The notes under the pieces were generated by a model. It did not search any database, was not told where the DNA came from, and saw nothing but the letters and a program-made list of their open reading frames with translations. Below, piece by piece: positions 1-6,991 of a stretch of DNA of 16,199 nucleotides; position 1 is the first letter of the stretch, and the number at the start of each line of letters is the position of its first letter. The position numbers were made by a program, and so were the translations under genes. The stretch is from JBLNCE01 sp050260415. GTDB lineage: Bacteria > Bacillota > UBA4882 > JAAYXC01. Where the stretch lies: positions 1-16,199 of the forward strand of contig JBLNCE010000148.1 of the NCBI GenBank assembly GCA_050260415.1, given 5' to 3'.

Positions 1-215
1 GAGCACGAAAACGGCCGACAACGACGAGATGCGCAGCCCATCTCAGGCCCACGATGGGCCAAAGCCTGCGACGACCAGGATGGTCCAAAGCAGGCAGGCC
101 GCACCGGCGCACCCGGCGCAGGCCCAGAAACCGGCCTTAAAGACTTGTCATATGAAAGCTTATACGACGCGGCTTCTCGGCTAGATTTGACATAGTAGTA
201 TTAGGAGGGCTCGGT
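1..215. other. Upstream region, no confident gene
   Basis: No gene is convincing here. A near-perfect direct repeat, GATGGGCCAAAGC at 54-66 and GATGGTCCAAAGC at 79-91, has a period of 25 bp. GGCCCA-CGA-TGGGCC at 46-60 can form a short hairpin. Read on the minus strand, the stretch from about 145 down to 45 gives a hydrophobic, Cys-rich peptide ending in a stop, but it has no start codon and could be chance. A good ribosome site, AGGAGGG at 203-209, serves the TTG start at 216. Confidence 0.4.
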
Positions 216-1221
216 TTGTTCATCCCCATCGACAAGAATCACTCTTTGCCTCTGGTCAGGCAGATCCATGCCGGACTCAGGGAGAAGATCCTCAACGGCG
301 GGTTGCGCGGCGGCGACCGCTTGCCGTCATCCCGGGATTTGGCGCGGGAGCTGGGCGTTTCGCGTAACGTGGTCGTGATCGCCTACGAAATGCTGCTCTC
401 GGAGGGCTACGTGGAGACCAGACGGGGTTCGGGGACGCGGGTCGCAGATGGAATCCTGCCGGGGAAGGTGCCCGCGCAAGAAGAACGGCGGCCAGGCCAG
501 GCCGCGTTACGCACGGGAGCGAGGGAGGGGTCATCGACTTCCGGTCCGGCGTACCGGCGGTCGATGCGTTTCCGCTGCAGGCGTGGGGCCGATACTTGCA
601 CCAGGTCTGCTTGTCGTCTTCTCCGTCGATCATGGCTTATGCCGCGCCGGAAGGGCTTTGGGAGTTGCGCGCGGCCTTGTCCGACTACCTATCCCGGGTG
701 CGCGGCTTGGCGTGCCGAGCGGAGGAGTTCGTCATCGTTTCCGGCGCGACGCAGGGCTTATCTTTGGTTTCCCGGCTGCTGCTGACACGCAATGCACACG
801 CCGTCGTCGAGGATTGCGGATCTTGAAGATGCTGACCGACGTTCACACACCCTCGCTGGAGCAACTGGCGCTGGCCCGTTTCATCGGCGACGGCAGGCTG
901 GACCGCCACGTGGCAAGGATGAAGCGCCTTTATGCCGGACGGCGCCGGGCGCTGCTCGAGGCGCTGGCGCGTTTCTTCCCCGGTGAGCATGAGGTGGAGG
1001 GAGCCGCCGCCGGCCTGCACCTGGTCGCCGGTTTCCCGGGACGCGAGTTCGGCGAGGTCACCGCGGCCGGGATCGCCGCACATGGCGTCAGGGTCTACCC
1101 GGTCGAGCGCTATGCCATCCAAAAGGGGCGCCATCGCCACCGTCTCCTCCTCGGGTACGGCCATCTATGCCCGGAAGAGATCGGGGAGGGGATCCAGCGG
1201 CTGAAGAGGGGGCTGGGATGA
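216..1221 (+). pseudogene. Broken MocR/PdxR-type GntR-family transcriptional regulator
   Basis: This is the remnant of a PLP-dependent regulator with an N-terminal winged helix-turn-helix fused to a class I aminotransferase-like domain. Residues 1-78 from the TTG start at 216 are an intact GntR HTH (PLVRQIHAGLREKIL, LPSSRDLARELGVSRNVVV, GYVETRRGSGT). The aminotransferase part then appears in another frame from about 530 to 826 (SIMAYAAPEGLWELRAAL, VIVSGATQGLSLVSRLLL). After that it continues in a third frame from about 828 to 1221 (LTDVHTPSLEQLALARFI onward). Between the second and third pieces roughly 130 residues normally present in the family are missing, including the segment with the PLP-binding lysine. 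The remnant is about 1,000 bp, while an intact MocR gene is usually 1,400-1,500 bp. A functional full-length product is very unlikely, although the HTH part could still be made as a short protein. Confidence 0.85.
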
Positions 1222-1281
1222 GAAAGGGTAATAGTGGCCATATCCTCCGTGACATATGTGCATTTATGAAGGGGGATGTGG

Positions 1282-1725
1282 TTACTTCCGGGTCTTGCGC
1301 GGATGTGTTTCGTACGCTTGCGGAGGCTCCATGACGCCCAGTTTTCGCTTGAGCGCTTCCTGCAGTACGAGGGAGAAGTTGACGCGGTGCTCGGTCGCCA
1401 GGTCATCAAGCCATTTCGGGACGGTCAAGGTTTTCTTGATCGCTTTATTGGCCATGCGGTCCCGAAATGGAATCATGCGGGCTTCGACCATCGCCACCAA
1501 CTGATCGTGGCCCGGTCTTAACGTATCAAGCGACGCCGGTTCGGGTATCGGATCGCCGTCTTCTTCGAGGCCGTAGAGATGCAGAGGGAGGGCGTCCTTG
1601 GCCATGTTCAAAGCCTCTTCCACATTGGCGCCGCAAGTATAGCAGCCGGGCAGGTCGGGAAATTCCACCGCGACGCCGTCCCGGTCTTTGGTGAGCAAAG
1701 CGGGGAAGAGGTAGTAATCCTTCAT
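1282..1725 (-). CDS. hicB: HicB-family antitoxin
   Basis: Antitoxin of a type II HicAB pair, 147 aa. The N-terminal part (MKDYYLFPALLTKDRDG, VEFPDLPGCYTCGANVEEAL) is the partly degenerate RNase H-like fold typical of HicB, which blocks the toxin. The C-terminal part (KKTLTVPKWLDDLATEHRVNFSLVLQEALKRKLG) looks like a ribbon-helix-helix DNA-binding domain, so the protein should also repress its own operon. The ATG at 1725 was chosen over longer upstream openings because it has an AGGAG site that overlaps the stop codon of hicA, and because MKDYYLFPA is the family's usual N-terminus. The gene lies 11 bp downstream of hicA on the same strand, which implies translational coupling. Confidence 0.93.
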   Translation of the reverse strand: MKDYYLFPALLTKDRDGVAVEFPDLPGCYTCGANVEEALNMAKDALPLHLYGLEEDGDPIPEPASLDTLRPGHDQLVAMVEARMIPFRDRMANKAIKKTLTVPKWLDDLATEHRVNFSLVLQEALKRKLGVMEPPQAYETHPRKTRK

Positions 1726-1736
1726 GCTATTCACTC

Positions 1737-1952
1737 CTAATCCGTCAGCAGTTCCGCTTGCCGCAGGATGCTCCTGATCGTTCTTGACGGCAGGTCTTTG
1801 CGCGGATGCGGGACCGTGACCTTGCCGCGCTTGACCGGATGTTTGAGTTGGACGTGGGAGCCTTCCTGGTTCTTGATGAACCAGCCGTCGTCTTGAAGCA
1901 ACCGTAGTATTTCCTGGGACGAGTAGCTTTTGATGTCTATTCGTTTCCCCAT
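1737..1952 (-). CDS. hicA: HicA-family mRNA interferase toxin
   Basis: Toxin of the HicAB pair, 71 aa, the usual size. HicA proteins carry a double-stranded-RNA-binding-like fold and cleave mRNA with a single catalytic histidine. Here that residue is His33 in EGSHVQLKHP, followed by the typical VTVPHPRKDLPSRTIRSILRQA segment. The gene is first in the operon and the antitoxin follows, the usual order for HicAB. The start codon has no upstream Shine-Dalgarno site. The predicted transcription start falls almost on the ATG, so translation may be leaderless, which would keep toxin output low relative to HicB with its good AGGAG site. Confidence 0.93.
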   Translation of the reverse strand: MGKRIDIKSYSSQEILRLLQDDGWFIKNQEGSHVQLKHPVKRGKVTVPHPRKDLPSRTIRSILRQAELLTD

Positions 1953-1958
1953 ATCTTG

Positions 1959-1987
1959 ATCCTAGCACGTGTTATCATACGTGTCAA
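1959..1987 (-). promoter_or_regulatory. hicAB promoter with operator-like repeats
   Basis: On the minus strand a perfect -35 TTGACA (1987-1982) is followed after exactly 17 bp by TAGGAT (1964-1959). The spacer contains CACGT-ATGATAAC-ACGTG, an inverted repeat that is also a direct repeat of ACACGT. It is well placed to bind a dimeric ribbon-helix-helix antitoxin such as HicB. The start expected seven bases past the -10 is about 1952, which is the first base of hicA. Confidence 0.75.
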
Positions 1988-2119
1988 TAAGAAGAAGATA
2001 CCGCATCCATTGTGATCCGAGGATATGCTTCCATCGATAAGCCTGTCCATGATCCCGGCAGGAAACCGGCTCGATTTTGGAGAACAATTCCAACCAAACA
2101 ATTAGGAACGTTACATCCG

Positions 2120-2126
2120 AGGAGGT
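2120..2126 (+). promoter_or_regulatory. Ribosome binding site deciding the 2134 start
   Basis: AGGAGGT lies eight bases before the GTG at 2134. The frame is open further upstream to a TTG at 2077, but that codon has only a poor site. The strong site argues that the shorter form is the real one. Confidence 0.7.
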
Positions 2127-2133
2127 CCCGATC

Positions 2134-2781
2134 GTGCTGGACTTCATGAAAAAGCTCTTTTCCAGGAAGAAGAAATTCAGCGACGAGGAATACGAGCGCC
2201 ACTACGAGGCCAAGAAAGAAGCCTTGGAGAAAATTCTGGGCGAGATGCACGAGATGGTCGGCCACGCCCTCATCCCGTTTCAGATCGGCGGAGCCGTTGA
2301 TCTGTACTATTTCCCCCGGGCTATCGACGGCACGGCTTTAGTGACCATGGAACTGATCGAACCCGACGGCACTGGTCCGAAACCGAACCGGAACGGGACT
2401 TACGAACTGATCGCCTTTACCAGGCACAAGATTACGGGCAATGATAAATCGGAGGAATTCAAGAAGATTGAAAACAGGATCTGGCGCGTCCTGACCACCG
2501 TCGCCAGATACTCATTCGCGGCCAAGCTCGAGCCCGGCGAGACCGCCGAGGTTCCGGGGGATGAGGACGAGACCGGTCTTTGTCTCGTCTTTGACGACTA
2601 TGGCAAAGAGGGCGTGGACTTCGCGATTGACGGGCGGAAACACGGCCTGCTGCTCTGCATCGAGGTCTTCAAGTCGGAGATGGAGCACGCCATGCAGCAC
2701 GGTAGCCGGAGTCTGTTTGAGAAATTGAAGGAGCGCGGCCATTATCCGTACAGCGATCTGGACAGGGAGCCGGTGGCGTAA
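2134..2781 (+). CDS. Suppressor-of-fused (SUFU)-like protein
   Basis: Soluble protein of 215 aa from the GTG at 2134. It has no signal peptide or membrane segment. The layout resembles the bacterial suppressor-of-fused domain: a basic N-terminus (KKLFSRKKKFSDEEYERHY), a central strand with DGTALVTMELI and GTYELIAFTRH, and a C-terminal motif (GLLLCIEVFKSEMEHAM, then YPYSDLDREPV). In this family such a motif corresponds to an acidic EVxxxEMEx element ending in a D-x-x-R sequence. Bacterial SUFU-domain proteins often act as immunity proteins or antitoxins; whether this one does is inference. It is transcribed divergently from hicAB with about 180 bp between them. The family assignment is from motif memory and moderately uncertain. 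Confidence 0.6.
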   Translation: MLDFMKKLFSRKKKFSDEEYERHYEAKKEALEKILGEMHEMVGHALIPFQIGGAVDLYYFPRAIDGTALVTMELIEPDGTGPKPNRNGTYELIAFTRHKITGNDKSEEFKKIENRIWRVLTTVARYSFAAKLEPGETAEVPGDEDETGLCLVFDDYGKEGVDFAIDGRKHGLLLCIEVFKSEMEHAMQHGSRSLFEKLKERGHYPYSDLDREPVA

Positions 2782-2830
2782 TAGGCCATTAGGGGGTATT
2801 GACCTGAACTTCAGCCTCTTCGAAGTCATC

Positions 2831-3103
2831 ATGCTGGTCTGCTTCGGTTTGAGCTGGCCTTTTTCCATCTACCGCACCTATAGGTCCACAAACGTCGAGG
2901 CCAAGAGTCCGGTCTTCCTCTGCCTCGTCATCACGGGTTACGTCGCGGGCGTGGTGCACAAGCTGCTCTACAGCAGGGACCCGGTGATCCTGCTCTATGC
3001 AACTAATGCGGTGCTGGTGACGGTGGATTTGCTATTGGTGGTGAGGAATAAGCGAAGATATATCGTTGATACCTCTCCGCAGAAGAGAAAGACGGCATCC
3101 TGA
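2831..3103 (+). CDS. Small PQ-loop-like membrane protein
   Basis: About 90 aa with three predicted membrane segments: LVCFGLSWPFSIYRTY, then VFLCLVITGYVAGVVHKLLY, then VILLYATNAVLVTVDLLLVV. The WPFSIYRTYRS motif and the three-helix size recall SemiSWEET/PQ-loop proteins, which dimerise to form small-solute transporters, but the substrate is unknown. The conserved-looking sequence begins before the ATG at 2831, because LNFSLFEVI upstream is in frame. No standard start codon lies there. A CTG at 2804 sits seven bases after AGGGGG (2791-2796), and an ATT at 2798 is also in frame, so the real start may be non-canonical. It probably forms an operon with the SUFU-like gene 49 bp upstream. The function is unproven. 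Confidence 0.6.
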   Translation: MLVCFGLSWPFSIYRTYRSTNVEAKSPVFLCLVITGYVAGVVHKLLYSRDPVILLYATNAVLVTVDLLLVVRNKRRYIVDTSPQKRKTAS

Positions 3104-3216
3104 CGGGCGATTATATCAAGAACCTGCGTAGCTTGGATTATTATCCGTCCGATAAATGTCCGCAGCTCGAAAAGCGAGCGGAAATCATACTAACCAAGGT
3201 TAGAGGACTACTTTGA
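3070..3216 (+). pseudogene. Short coding-like remnant without start
   Basis: An open stretch of 48 codons to a TGA at 3214 reads like protein (GILTGDYIKNLRSLDYYP, then PSDKCPQLEKRAEIILTKV). It has no ATG, GTG or TTG start with a ribosome site and overlaps the end of the preceding membrane protein gene in another frame. It could be the C-terminus of a lost gene or of a frameshifted neighbour. I do not recognise the family. Confidence 0.3.
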
Positions 3217-3241
3217 TATTGACTGCGATTCGCCCTTGAAC

Positions 3242-3877
3242 TTACTCGACAAGCTTGTTCTGAACCGCGTGGATGGCCAGTTGCGTCCGATCGCGCAGGC
3301 CCAGCTTTTCCAGCAGGCGGCCGACGTGGGCCTTTACGGTGCGTTCCGTGATGAACAGGCGTGCACCGATCTCCTTGTTGTCCAAACCCTTGCCGATCAG
3401 TACCAGCACCTCCATCTCCCGCGGGCTGATCTCGTCGGGGCCGGGGGATCCTTTGGGCGCCGCGCCCAGTTCCTCCACGATCCGAGAAGCCGCCACGGGG
3501 TGGAACGTGGGCTTGCCGTCGGCCGCGTGGCGGATGGCGGCGGCCAACTCCGCCGCGGAGACGTCTTTGAGCAAATAAGAGAGGGCGCCGGCCCGGACGG
3601 CCGGCAGGACCATCTCATCATCGGGCTTGCTCGTCAGGACGATGATCCGCGTGCCGGGGCTGGCGGCGAGGCAGCGCCTGGTCGCTTCGATCCCGTTCAT
3701 ACCGGGCATGATCAGGTCCATCAGGATCACATTCGGTTTCAGCTCCGCCGCCATCGCCGCCGCCGTGCCGCCGTCCTCCGCTTCCGCGGCCACCTCGATC
3801 CCGGGTTCGGTGGCGAGGTATATCTTCAGCCCTTCCCGGACCAGCCGGTGATCGTCGACGAGCATTACGCGGATCAT
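3242..3877 (-). CDS. LuxR/NarL-family response regulator (LiaR/VraR-like)
   Basis: Two-component response regulator, 211 aa. Residues 1-120 form the receiver: the acidic pair Asp8-Asp9, the phospho-acceptor Asp54 in VILMDLIMPGMNG, Thr82 and Lys104. Residues about 147-211 are the LuxR-type helix-turn-helix (ISPREMEVLVLIGKGLDNKEI, then ITERTVKAHVGRLLEKLG). It is the last gene of a three-gene operon, and its ATG overlaps the stop of the kinase gene by four bases (ATGA). The order membrane protein, kinase, regulator is that of liaF-liaS-liaR/vraTSR, which respond to cell-envelope damage. It probably activates its own operon and the divergent ABC exporter through the palindrome at 5775-5792. Confidence 0.93.
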   Translation of the reverse strand: MIRVMLVDDHRLVREGLKIYLATEPGIEVAAEAEDGGTAAAMAAELKPNVILMDLIMPGMNGIEATRRCLAASPGTRIIVLTSKPDDEMVLPAVRAGALSYLLKDVSAAELAAAIRHAADGKPTFHPVAASRIVEELGAAPKGSPGPDEISPREMEVLVLIGKGLDNKEIGARLFITERTVKAHVGRLLEKLGLRDRTQLAIHAVQNKLVE

Positions 3878-4929
3878 GAGGGGTTCTCTCCTTCCGTATC
3901 GACCGGCAAGATGACGGTGATCTCCGTGCCCCGGCCGGGGGAGCTGGCCACGCTCAGCTTGCCCCCCGCGGCCGCCACCCGTTCCCGCATCCCGGCTAAG
4001 CCCACGGCGGTCGGGCGGAGTGCGGCCTTCGGCTCGAATCCCACCCCGTCATCGCCGATCGCGAGCGTAATCCCGGCCGCGGTCCGGGCCAGTCCCACCC
4101 GAACCCGGCGGGCCTGCGCATGTTTGCTGATGTTGTTCAATGCTTCTTGCGCCACCCGGAACATGGTTTCGCCTGCCGCGCCACCGACCCGCACGGACGT
4201 GTCGATCTCCAGCATGACCTCGAATCCTTCCTGGGCCCCCACCGCCCGGGCATACTCGCGGAGTGCCGGCCCGAGGCCCTGTTCGCTGAGGGTGACCGGA
4301 CGAAGTTGCAGGACGAGCTCGCGCGTTTCCGCATGCGCCTGCCTGGCCAGATCCTCCAGCGCGGCCAGTTCCGCCGCCAAGGCCGGGGCGCCCCCCGCCT
4401 GTTCCAGGTTGCGGCGGGCGGCCGCCGCCCGCATGGCCAGCACAAACAACTGCTGATTGACCGTATCGTGCAGATCCCGGGCCAGACGGGCCCGCTCCTC
4501 GAGGGTGGCGCCCCGTCTTGCCTCCTCGGCCAGCCGCCGGTTCTGTTCGGCCAAGGTCCGCAGTTCCATGACCGCCGTTTCCAGGTGGGCCGCCATCTTG
4601 TTCAGCTGCTCTTCCAACCAGCCAATCTCGTCCGGGGGCCCCGGGGATACCCGGGCGCCGAACTGGCCGCGGGCGATGCGTCCCGCCATATCCCCGGCCT
4701 CCCGCAGCCGGCGTTTCATCGGCCGGGCAGATATATAAACGATAACGGTGCCGGCAAAGCCGGCGGTCGCGCCCAAGGCGAAACCCGCTCCCAGCGCGGG
4801 TGCGGGTTGGAGGCCCAGACTGGTTCCGGCGATGTAAACGGCTACTACCAGGCCGGGGATGACAAGACCGGCGAGCAACTGGATGGCCGCGAGCCGCCAC
4901 TGGAGGCCGAAGCTTCGCGCGAAGCTCAT
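3874..4929 (-). CDS. Sensor histidine kinase, HisKA_3 type (LiaS/VraS-like)
   Basis: Membrane kinase of 351 aa. Two hydrophobic segments (about 15-35 and 46-66) are separated by a very short loop, so there is no real extracellular sensor domain; this is the intramembrane-sensing type. A HAMP-like region follows (about 67-120), then a coiled stretch. The phospho-accepting His154 lies in LARDLHDTVNQQLF (HisKA_3), and the ATPase domain has an N box EALNNISKHA (262-271), DDGVGF (293-298), GLAGMRERV (310-318) and GRGTEI (332-337). It overlaps the genes on both sides by four bases (ATGA), implying tight co-translation. The likely cue is relayed by the LiaF-like membrane protein just upstream, and the target is the adjacent regulator. 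Confidence 0.93.
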   Translation of the reverse strand: MSFARSFGLQWRLAAIQLLAGLVIPGLVVAVYIAGTSLGLQPAPALGAGFALGATAGFAGTVIVYISARPMKRRLREAGDMAGRIARGQFGARVSPGPPDEIGWLEEQLNKMAAHLETAVMELRTLAEQNRRLAEEARRGATLEERARLARDLHDTVNQQLFVLAMRAAAARRNLEQAGGAPALAAELAALEDLARQAHAETRELVLQLRPVTLSEQGLGPALREYARAVGAQEGFEVMLEIDTSVRVGGAAGETMFRVAQEALNNISKHAQARRVRVGLARTAAGITLAIGDDGVGFEPKAALRPTAVGLAGMRERVAAAGGKLSVASSPGRGTEITVILPVDTEGENPS

Positions 4930-5675
4930 GAAGCCACCCCTGGATACCCGGGGACCTGAATCACGGAGAGTTCGCCCATGCGAAGCCTGGCGTCGATCAC
5001 CAGTTTCACGGGGGCTTCAGGCGCCTGGACGCGTTTCTGGATCGACAAACCGCCGATACCCGAACGTTCCTCGCCAAAGACTTCCAGTTCGCCGACGTTG
5101 ACCGACGCATCGACCGTGACGTCCACATTGTCGGGCACGCGGATCACCATCTCCCCGATCGCCATCCCTACTCTGATCCGGTGGACGCCCTCGGCAATCT
5201 CCGCGGTGGTCAGATCGAGGACGAAGTCGCCGATCCCGTGGCTCAGATCGAGGTCCCCGTCGAGCACCCAGCGCTCGCGGGCATGGTGGCGATCGCCGAT
5301 CCCGTGCCGATGCCCGCATTCGCGCCAGCGGCCCCAATCACAGCAGTGGGAGCGGCCCATGAAGATCGAGACGCCGATGCCCACCAACAGCAGCGGCCAC
5401 CCCAGCCTGGCGACGGTGGCCCCGGTGACGGCGACGGCGCCGGCCTCATGAAGGATGCTGAAGAGACCGATGCATCCGACCCAGAGACCGAGGCCCAGCC
5501 CCACCCAGGAGGGCGCCCGTTTTTTTGAAAAGCTGCTCCAGACCATGATCCCGCCGGCCAAGGTCAGGAGCACCGGCCAGAAACTGAGGCCGAAATCGAA
5601 CTGCCCGGTCACCTGCAAAAAGCACATAACCCCGAGGGCGATCAGGGCTCCCCCAAATACGTAACGTTGCATCAT
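4926..5675 (-). CDS. LiaF-like membrane protein with cell-wall-response C-terminal domain
   Basis: Membrane protein of 249 aa, first gene of the LiaFSR-like operon. Four membrane segments lie at about 7-22, 31-47, 57-74 and 91-107, followed by a soluble C-terminal domain of beta-strand repeats (IGDFVLDLTTAEI, IRVGMAIGEMVIRVP, ASVNVGELEVFG, ARLRMGELSVI). That is the pattern of the LiaF/cell-wall-active antibiotic response domain. In Bacillota LiaF-type proteins restrain the kinase until the envelope is damaged. The linker between the two parts is unusual: residues 110-131 hold three Cys and five His, a possible metal site. The ATG at 5675 was chosen because an AGGAGGAGG run lies just upstream and MQRYVFGGALIALG fits a LiaF N-terminus. 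Confidence 0.85.
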   Translation of the reverse strand: MMQRYVFGGALIALGVMCFLQVTGQFDFGLSFWPVLLTLAGGIMVWSSFSKKRAPSWVGLGLGLWVGCIGLFSILHEAGAVAVTGATVARLGWPLLLVGIGVSIFMGRSHCCDWGRWRECGHRHGIGDRHHARERWVLDGDLDLSHGIGDFVLDLTTAEIAEGVHRIRVGMAIGEMVIRVPDNVDVTVDASVNVGELEVFGEERSGIGGLSIQKRVQAPEAPVKLVIDARLRMGELSVIQVPGYPGVAS

Positions 5676-5774
5676 GGTTTCCTCCTCCTTGCGGCATTTG
5701 TCTTCCGCGCCGTTTCTCAAACCCAGGTTAGCAGAGAGAGGGCTCTAGGTCTAGGTACCATGGTGCCGGATGCT

Positions 5775-5792
5775 ATTGTACTTGAGTACAAT
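5775..5792. promoter_or_regulatory. 18-bp inverted repeat, candidate LiaR/VraR-like box
   Basis: ATTGTACT-TG-AGTACAAT has perfectly matching 8-bp arms around a 2-bp centre. Its core, ACT-N2-AGT, is the arrangement I recall for VraR/LiaR binding sites. It sits 100 bp upstream of the liaF-like start, a suitable position for activation by the operon's own regulator. Confidence 0.55.
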
Positions 5793-5915
5793 CTTGGCGC
5801 GGGCGGCGGAGGGAAAGGCGCGGGAGGGAGGTGGCATCGATCGGCTCTACAGGAGATTCTCCCCAATACCGCGAATTCCTCCGAAGATAGGTACAATGTC
5901 GCCGTTACGGTCCCC

Positions 5916-5947
5916 ATCCTCCGAGGGTTTTACCGATGTCGGAGGAT
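5916..5947 (+). other. Hairpin upstream of the ABC operon
   Basis: ATCCTCCGA (5916-5924) and TCGGAGGAT (5939-5947) are perfectly complementary across a 14-base loop. No T-run follows, so it is not a standard terminator. A second, overlapping pair, TTAGGT (5947-5952) with ACCTAA (5969-5974), could compete with it. Confidence 0.35.
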
Positions 5948-5956
5948 TAGGTGTAT

Positions 5957-5984
5957 TTGCCCATGAATTACCTAAGGATATTAT
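5957..5984 (+). promoter_or_regulatory. Candidate promoter of the ABC transporter operon
   Basis: TTGCCC (5957-5962) is followed by a 16-bp spacer and TATTAT (5979-5984), about 75 bp before the ATPase start. The -35 matches four of six consensus positions and the -10 five of six. This is a plausible but unproven vegetative promoter. Confidence 0.35.
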
Positions 5985-6058
5985 GAGAAGCGTCCGCGTG
6001 TGGCCGTCAATCAAGCAAACCGGCAAGAGATGCCGACTACACACATGTCCGGACCGAG

Positions 6059-6991
6059 ATGGGGTTTGAGGTTTTGCCAACCGCGCCCGCAACATCACCC
6101 GCCGTGCAACTCATCAACGTCACCAAACGGATCGGCGCCAGGACCATCATCCATGACCTCGATCTCGCGGTGCGGCGGGGGGAAGTCTTCGGCCTCCTGG
6201 GACCGAACGGCGCGGGCAAGACCACGACCATCCGCATGATCGTGGGCCTGATCTCCATCACCAGGGGCGAGATCCTGATCGAGGGCAGGAGCATCAGGAC
6301 GGATTTTACGGAAGCGGTGGCCCGGGTCGGCGCCGTGGTGGAAAACCCGGAATTCTACGGTTTTCTGACCGGCTACCAGACTCTGGTCCACTTCATGCAT
6401 CTTTCCCGGGGCGTCACGAAAGCCCGGATTGAAGAAGTCGTATCCTTGCTCGGCATGGGCGATTACATCCAGGACAAGGTTTCCGCCTATTCGCTGGGCA
6501 TGAGGCAACGGCTGGGCATCGCCCAGGCCTTGCTCCACCGGCCCGCGGTCCTAATCCTGGATGAGCCCACCAACGGCCTCGATCCGAACGGGATCAAGGA
6601 ACTGCGGGAACACCTGCGCCGTCTGGCCGCGGATGGGAAAACGGCCGTGATCGTCTCCAGCCATATCCTCGCGGAGATGGAGCTGATGTGCGATCGGATC
6701 GCCGTGATCAAGCAGGGCCGGCTGCTGGGCGTCAAGAGCCTGAATGAGACGGCGGACCTGGCGGTCCGGTTCACCGTCGATAACCCGGAAAAGGCCATGT
6801 CCATAATCGGGGAGAGCTTCCCCGGGATCGCGATCGAGCCCGGGGAAGGCGCCCTGTTAATCGGCGCGGACCGCGGGACCGTCGCGCGGATCAATGCGGC
6901 CTTGACCGCAAGCGGGGTCGGGGTCTACGCCATCGAGCCCAATGTCAGGAAGCTAGAGGAGATCTTCATGGAGTTGACGGCGGATGCATAG
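6059..6991 (+). CDS. ABC transporter ATP-binding protein (BcrA-like)
   Basis: Cytoplasmic ATPase of 310 aa that would energise the permease encoded immediately downstream. Walker A is GPNGAGKTT (48-56), the signature is a variant YSLGMRQRL (144-152), Walker B with the catalytic Glu is VLILDEP (164-170) and the switch His is His202 in VSSHIL. Residues after about 230 form the extra C-terminal domain common in BcrA-type, ABC-2-linked ATPases. This class exports antimicrobial peptides, lipids or similar hydrophobic compounds. Divergence from the LiaFSR-like operon suggests a role in envelope protection. No strong ribosome site precedes the ATG at 6059; a GTG at 6104 (residue 16) is an alternative start. 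Confidence 0.92.
   Translation: MGFEVLPTAPATSPAVQLINVTKRIGARTIIHDLDLAVRRGEVFGLLGPNGAGKTTTIRMIVGLISITRGEILIEGRSIRTDFTEAVARVGAVVENPEFYGFLTGYQTLVHFMHLSRGVTKARIEEVVSLLGMGDYIQDKVSAYSLGMRQRLGIAQALLHRPAVLILDEPTNGLDPNGIKELREHLRRLAADGKTAVIVSSHILAEMELMCDRIAVIKQGRLLGVKSLNETADLAVRFTVDNPEKAMSIIGESFPGIAIEPGEGALLIGADRGTVARINAALTASGVGVYAIEPNVRKLEEIFMELTADA

Larger units (their letters stand above)
5676..6058. promoter_or_regulatory. Divergent intergenic region between liaF-like and ABC operons
   Basis: This 383-bp stretch has no convincing gene and must hold the promoters of both flanking operons. Visible elements are a tandem CTAGGT pair near 5745-5757, the palindrome at 5775-5792, two TCCTCCGA copies (5877 and 5917), a hairpin at 5916-5947 and a candidate plus-strand promoter at 5957-5984. 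I could not find a clear minus-strand -35/-10 pair for the liaF-like gene, as might be expected if that promoter depends on an activator. Confidence 0.5.

Noticed and set aside
54..91. Start of a CRISPR or tandem repeat array
   Set aside because: Only two copies of a 13-bp repeat with one mismatch; no regular spacers and no further copies.
187..192. TTGACA as a -35 box for the MocR-like remnant
   Set aside because: A matching -10 would fall at about 210-215, downstream of the ribosome site, which is not compatible with translation from 216.
1483..1968. Longer HicB start reading upstream of 1725
   Set aside because: The extra 81 residues run through hicA in another frame; the ATG at 1725 has its own ribosome site.
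3236..4456. Long plus-strand open frame of about 400 codons opposite the response regulator and kinase genes
   Set aside because: It is a mirror of two clear two-component genes in high-GC DNA; the translation is rich in Arg, Ala, Pro and Gly with no domain.
4120..4959. Plus-strand frame of about 280 codons over the kinase gene
   Set aside because: Shadow of the histidine kinase; no family resemblance.
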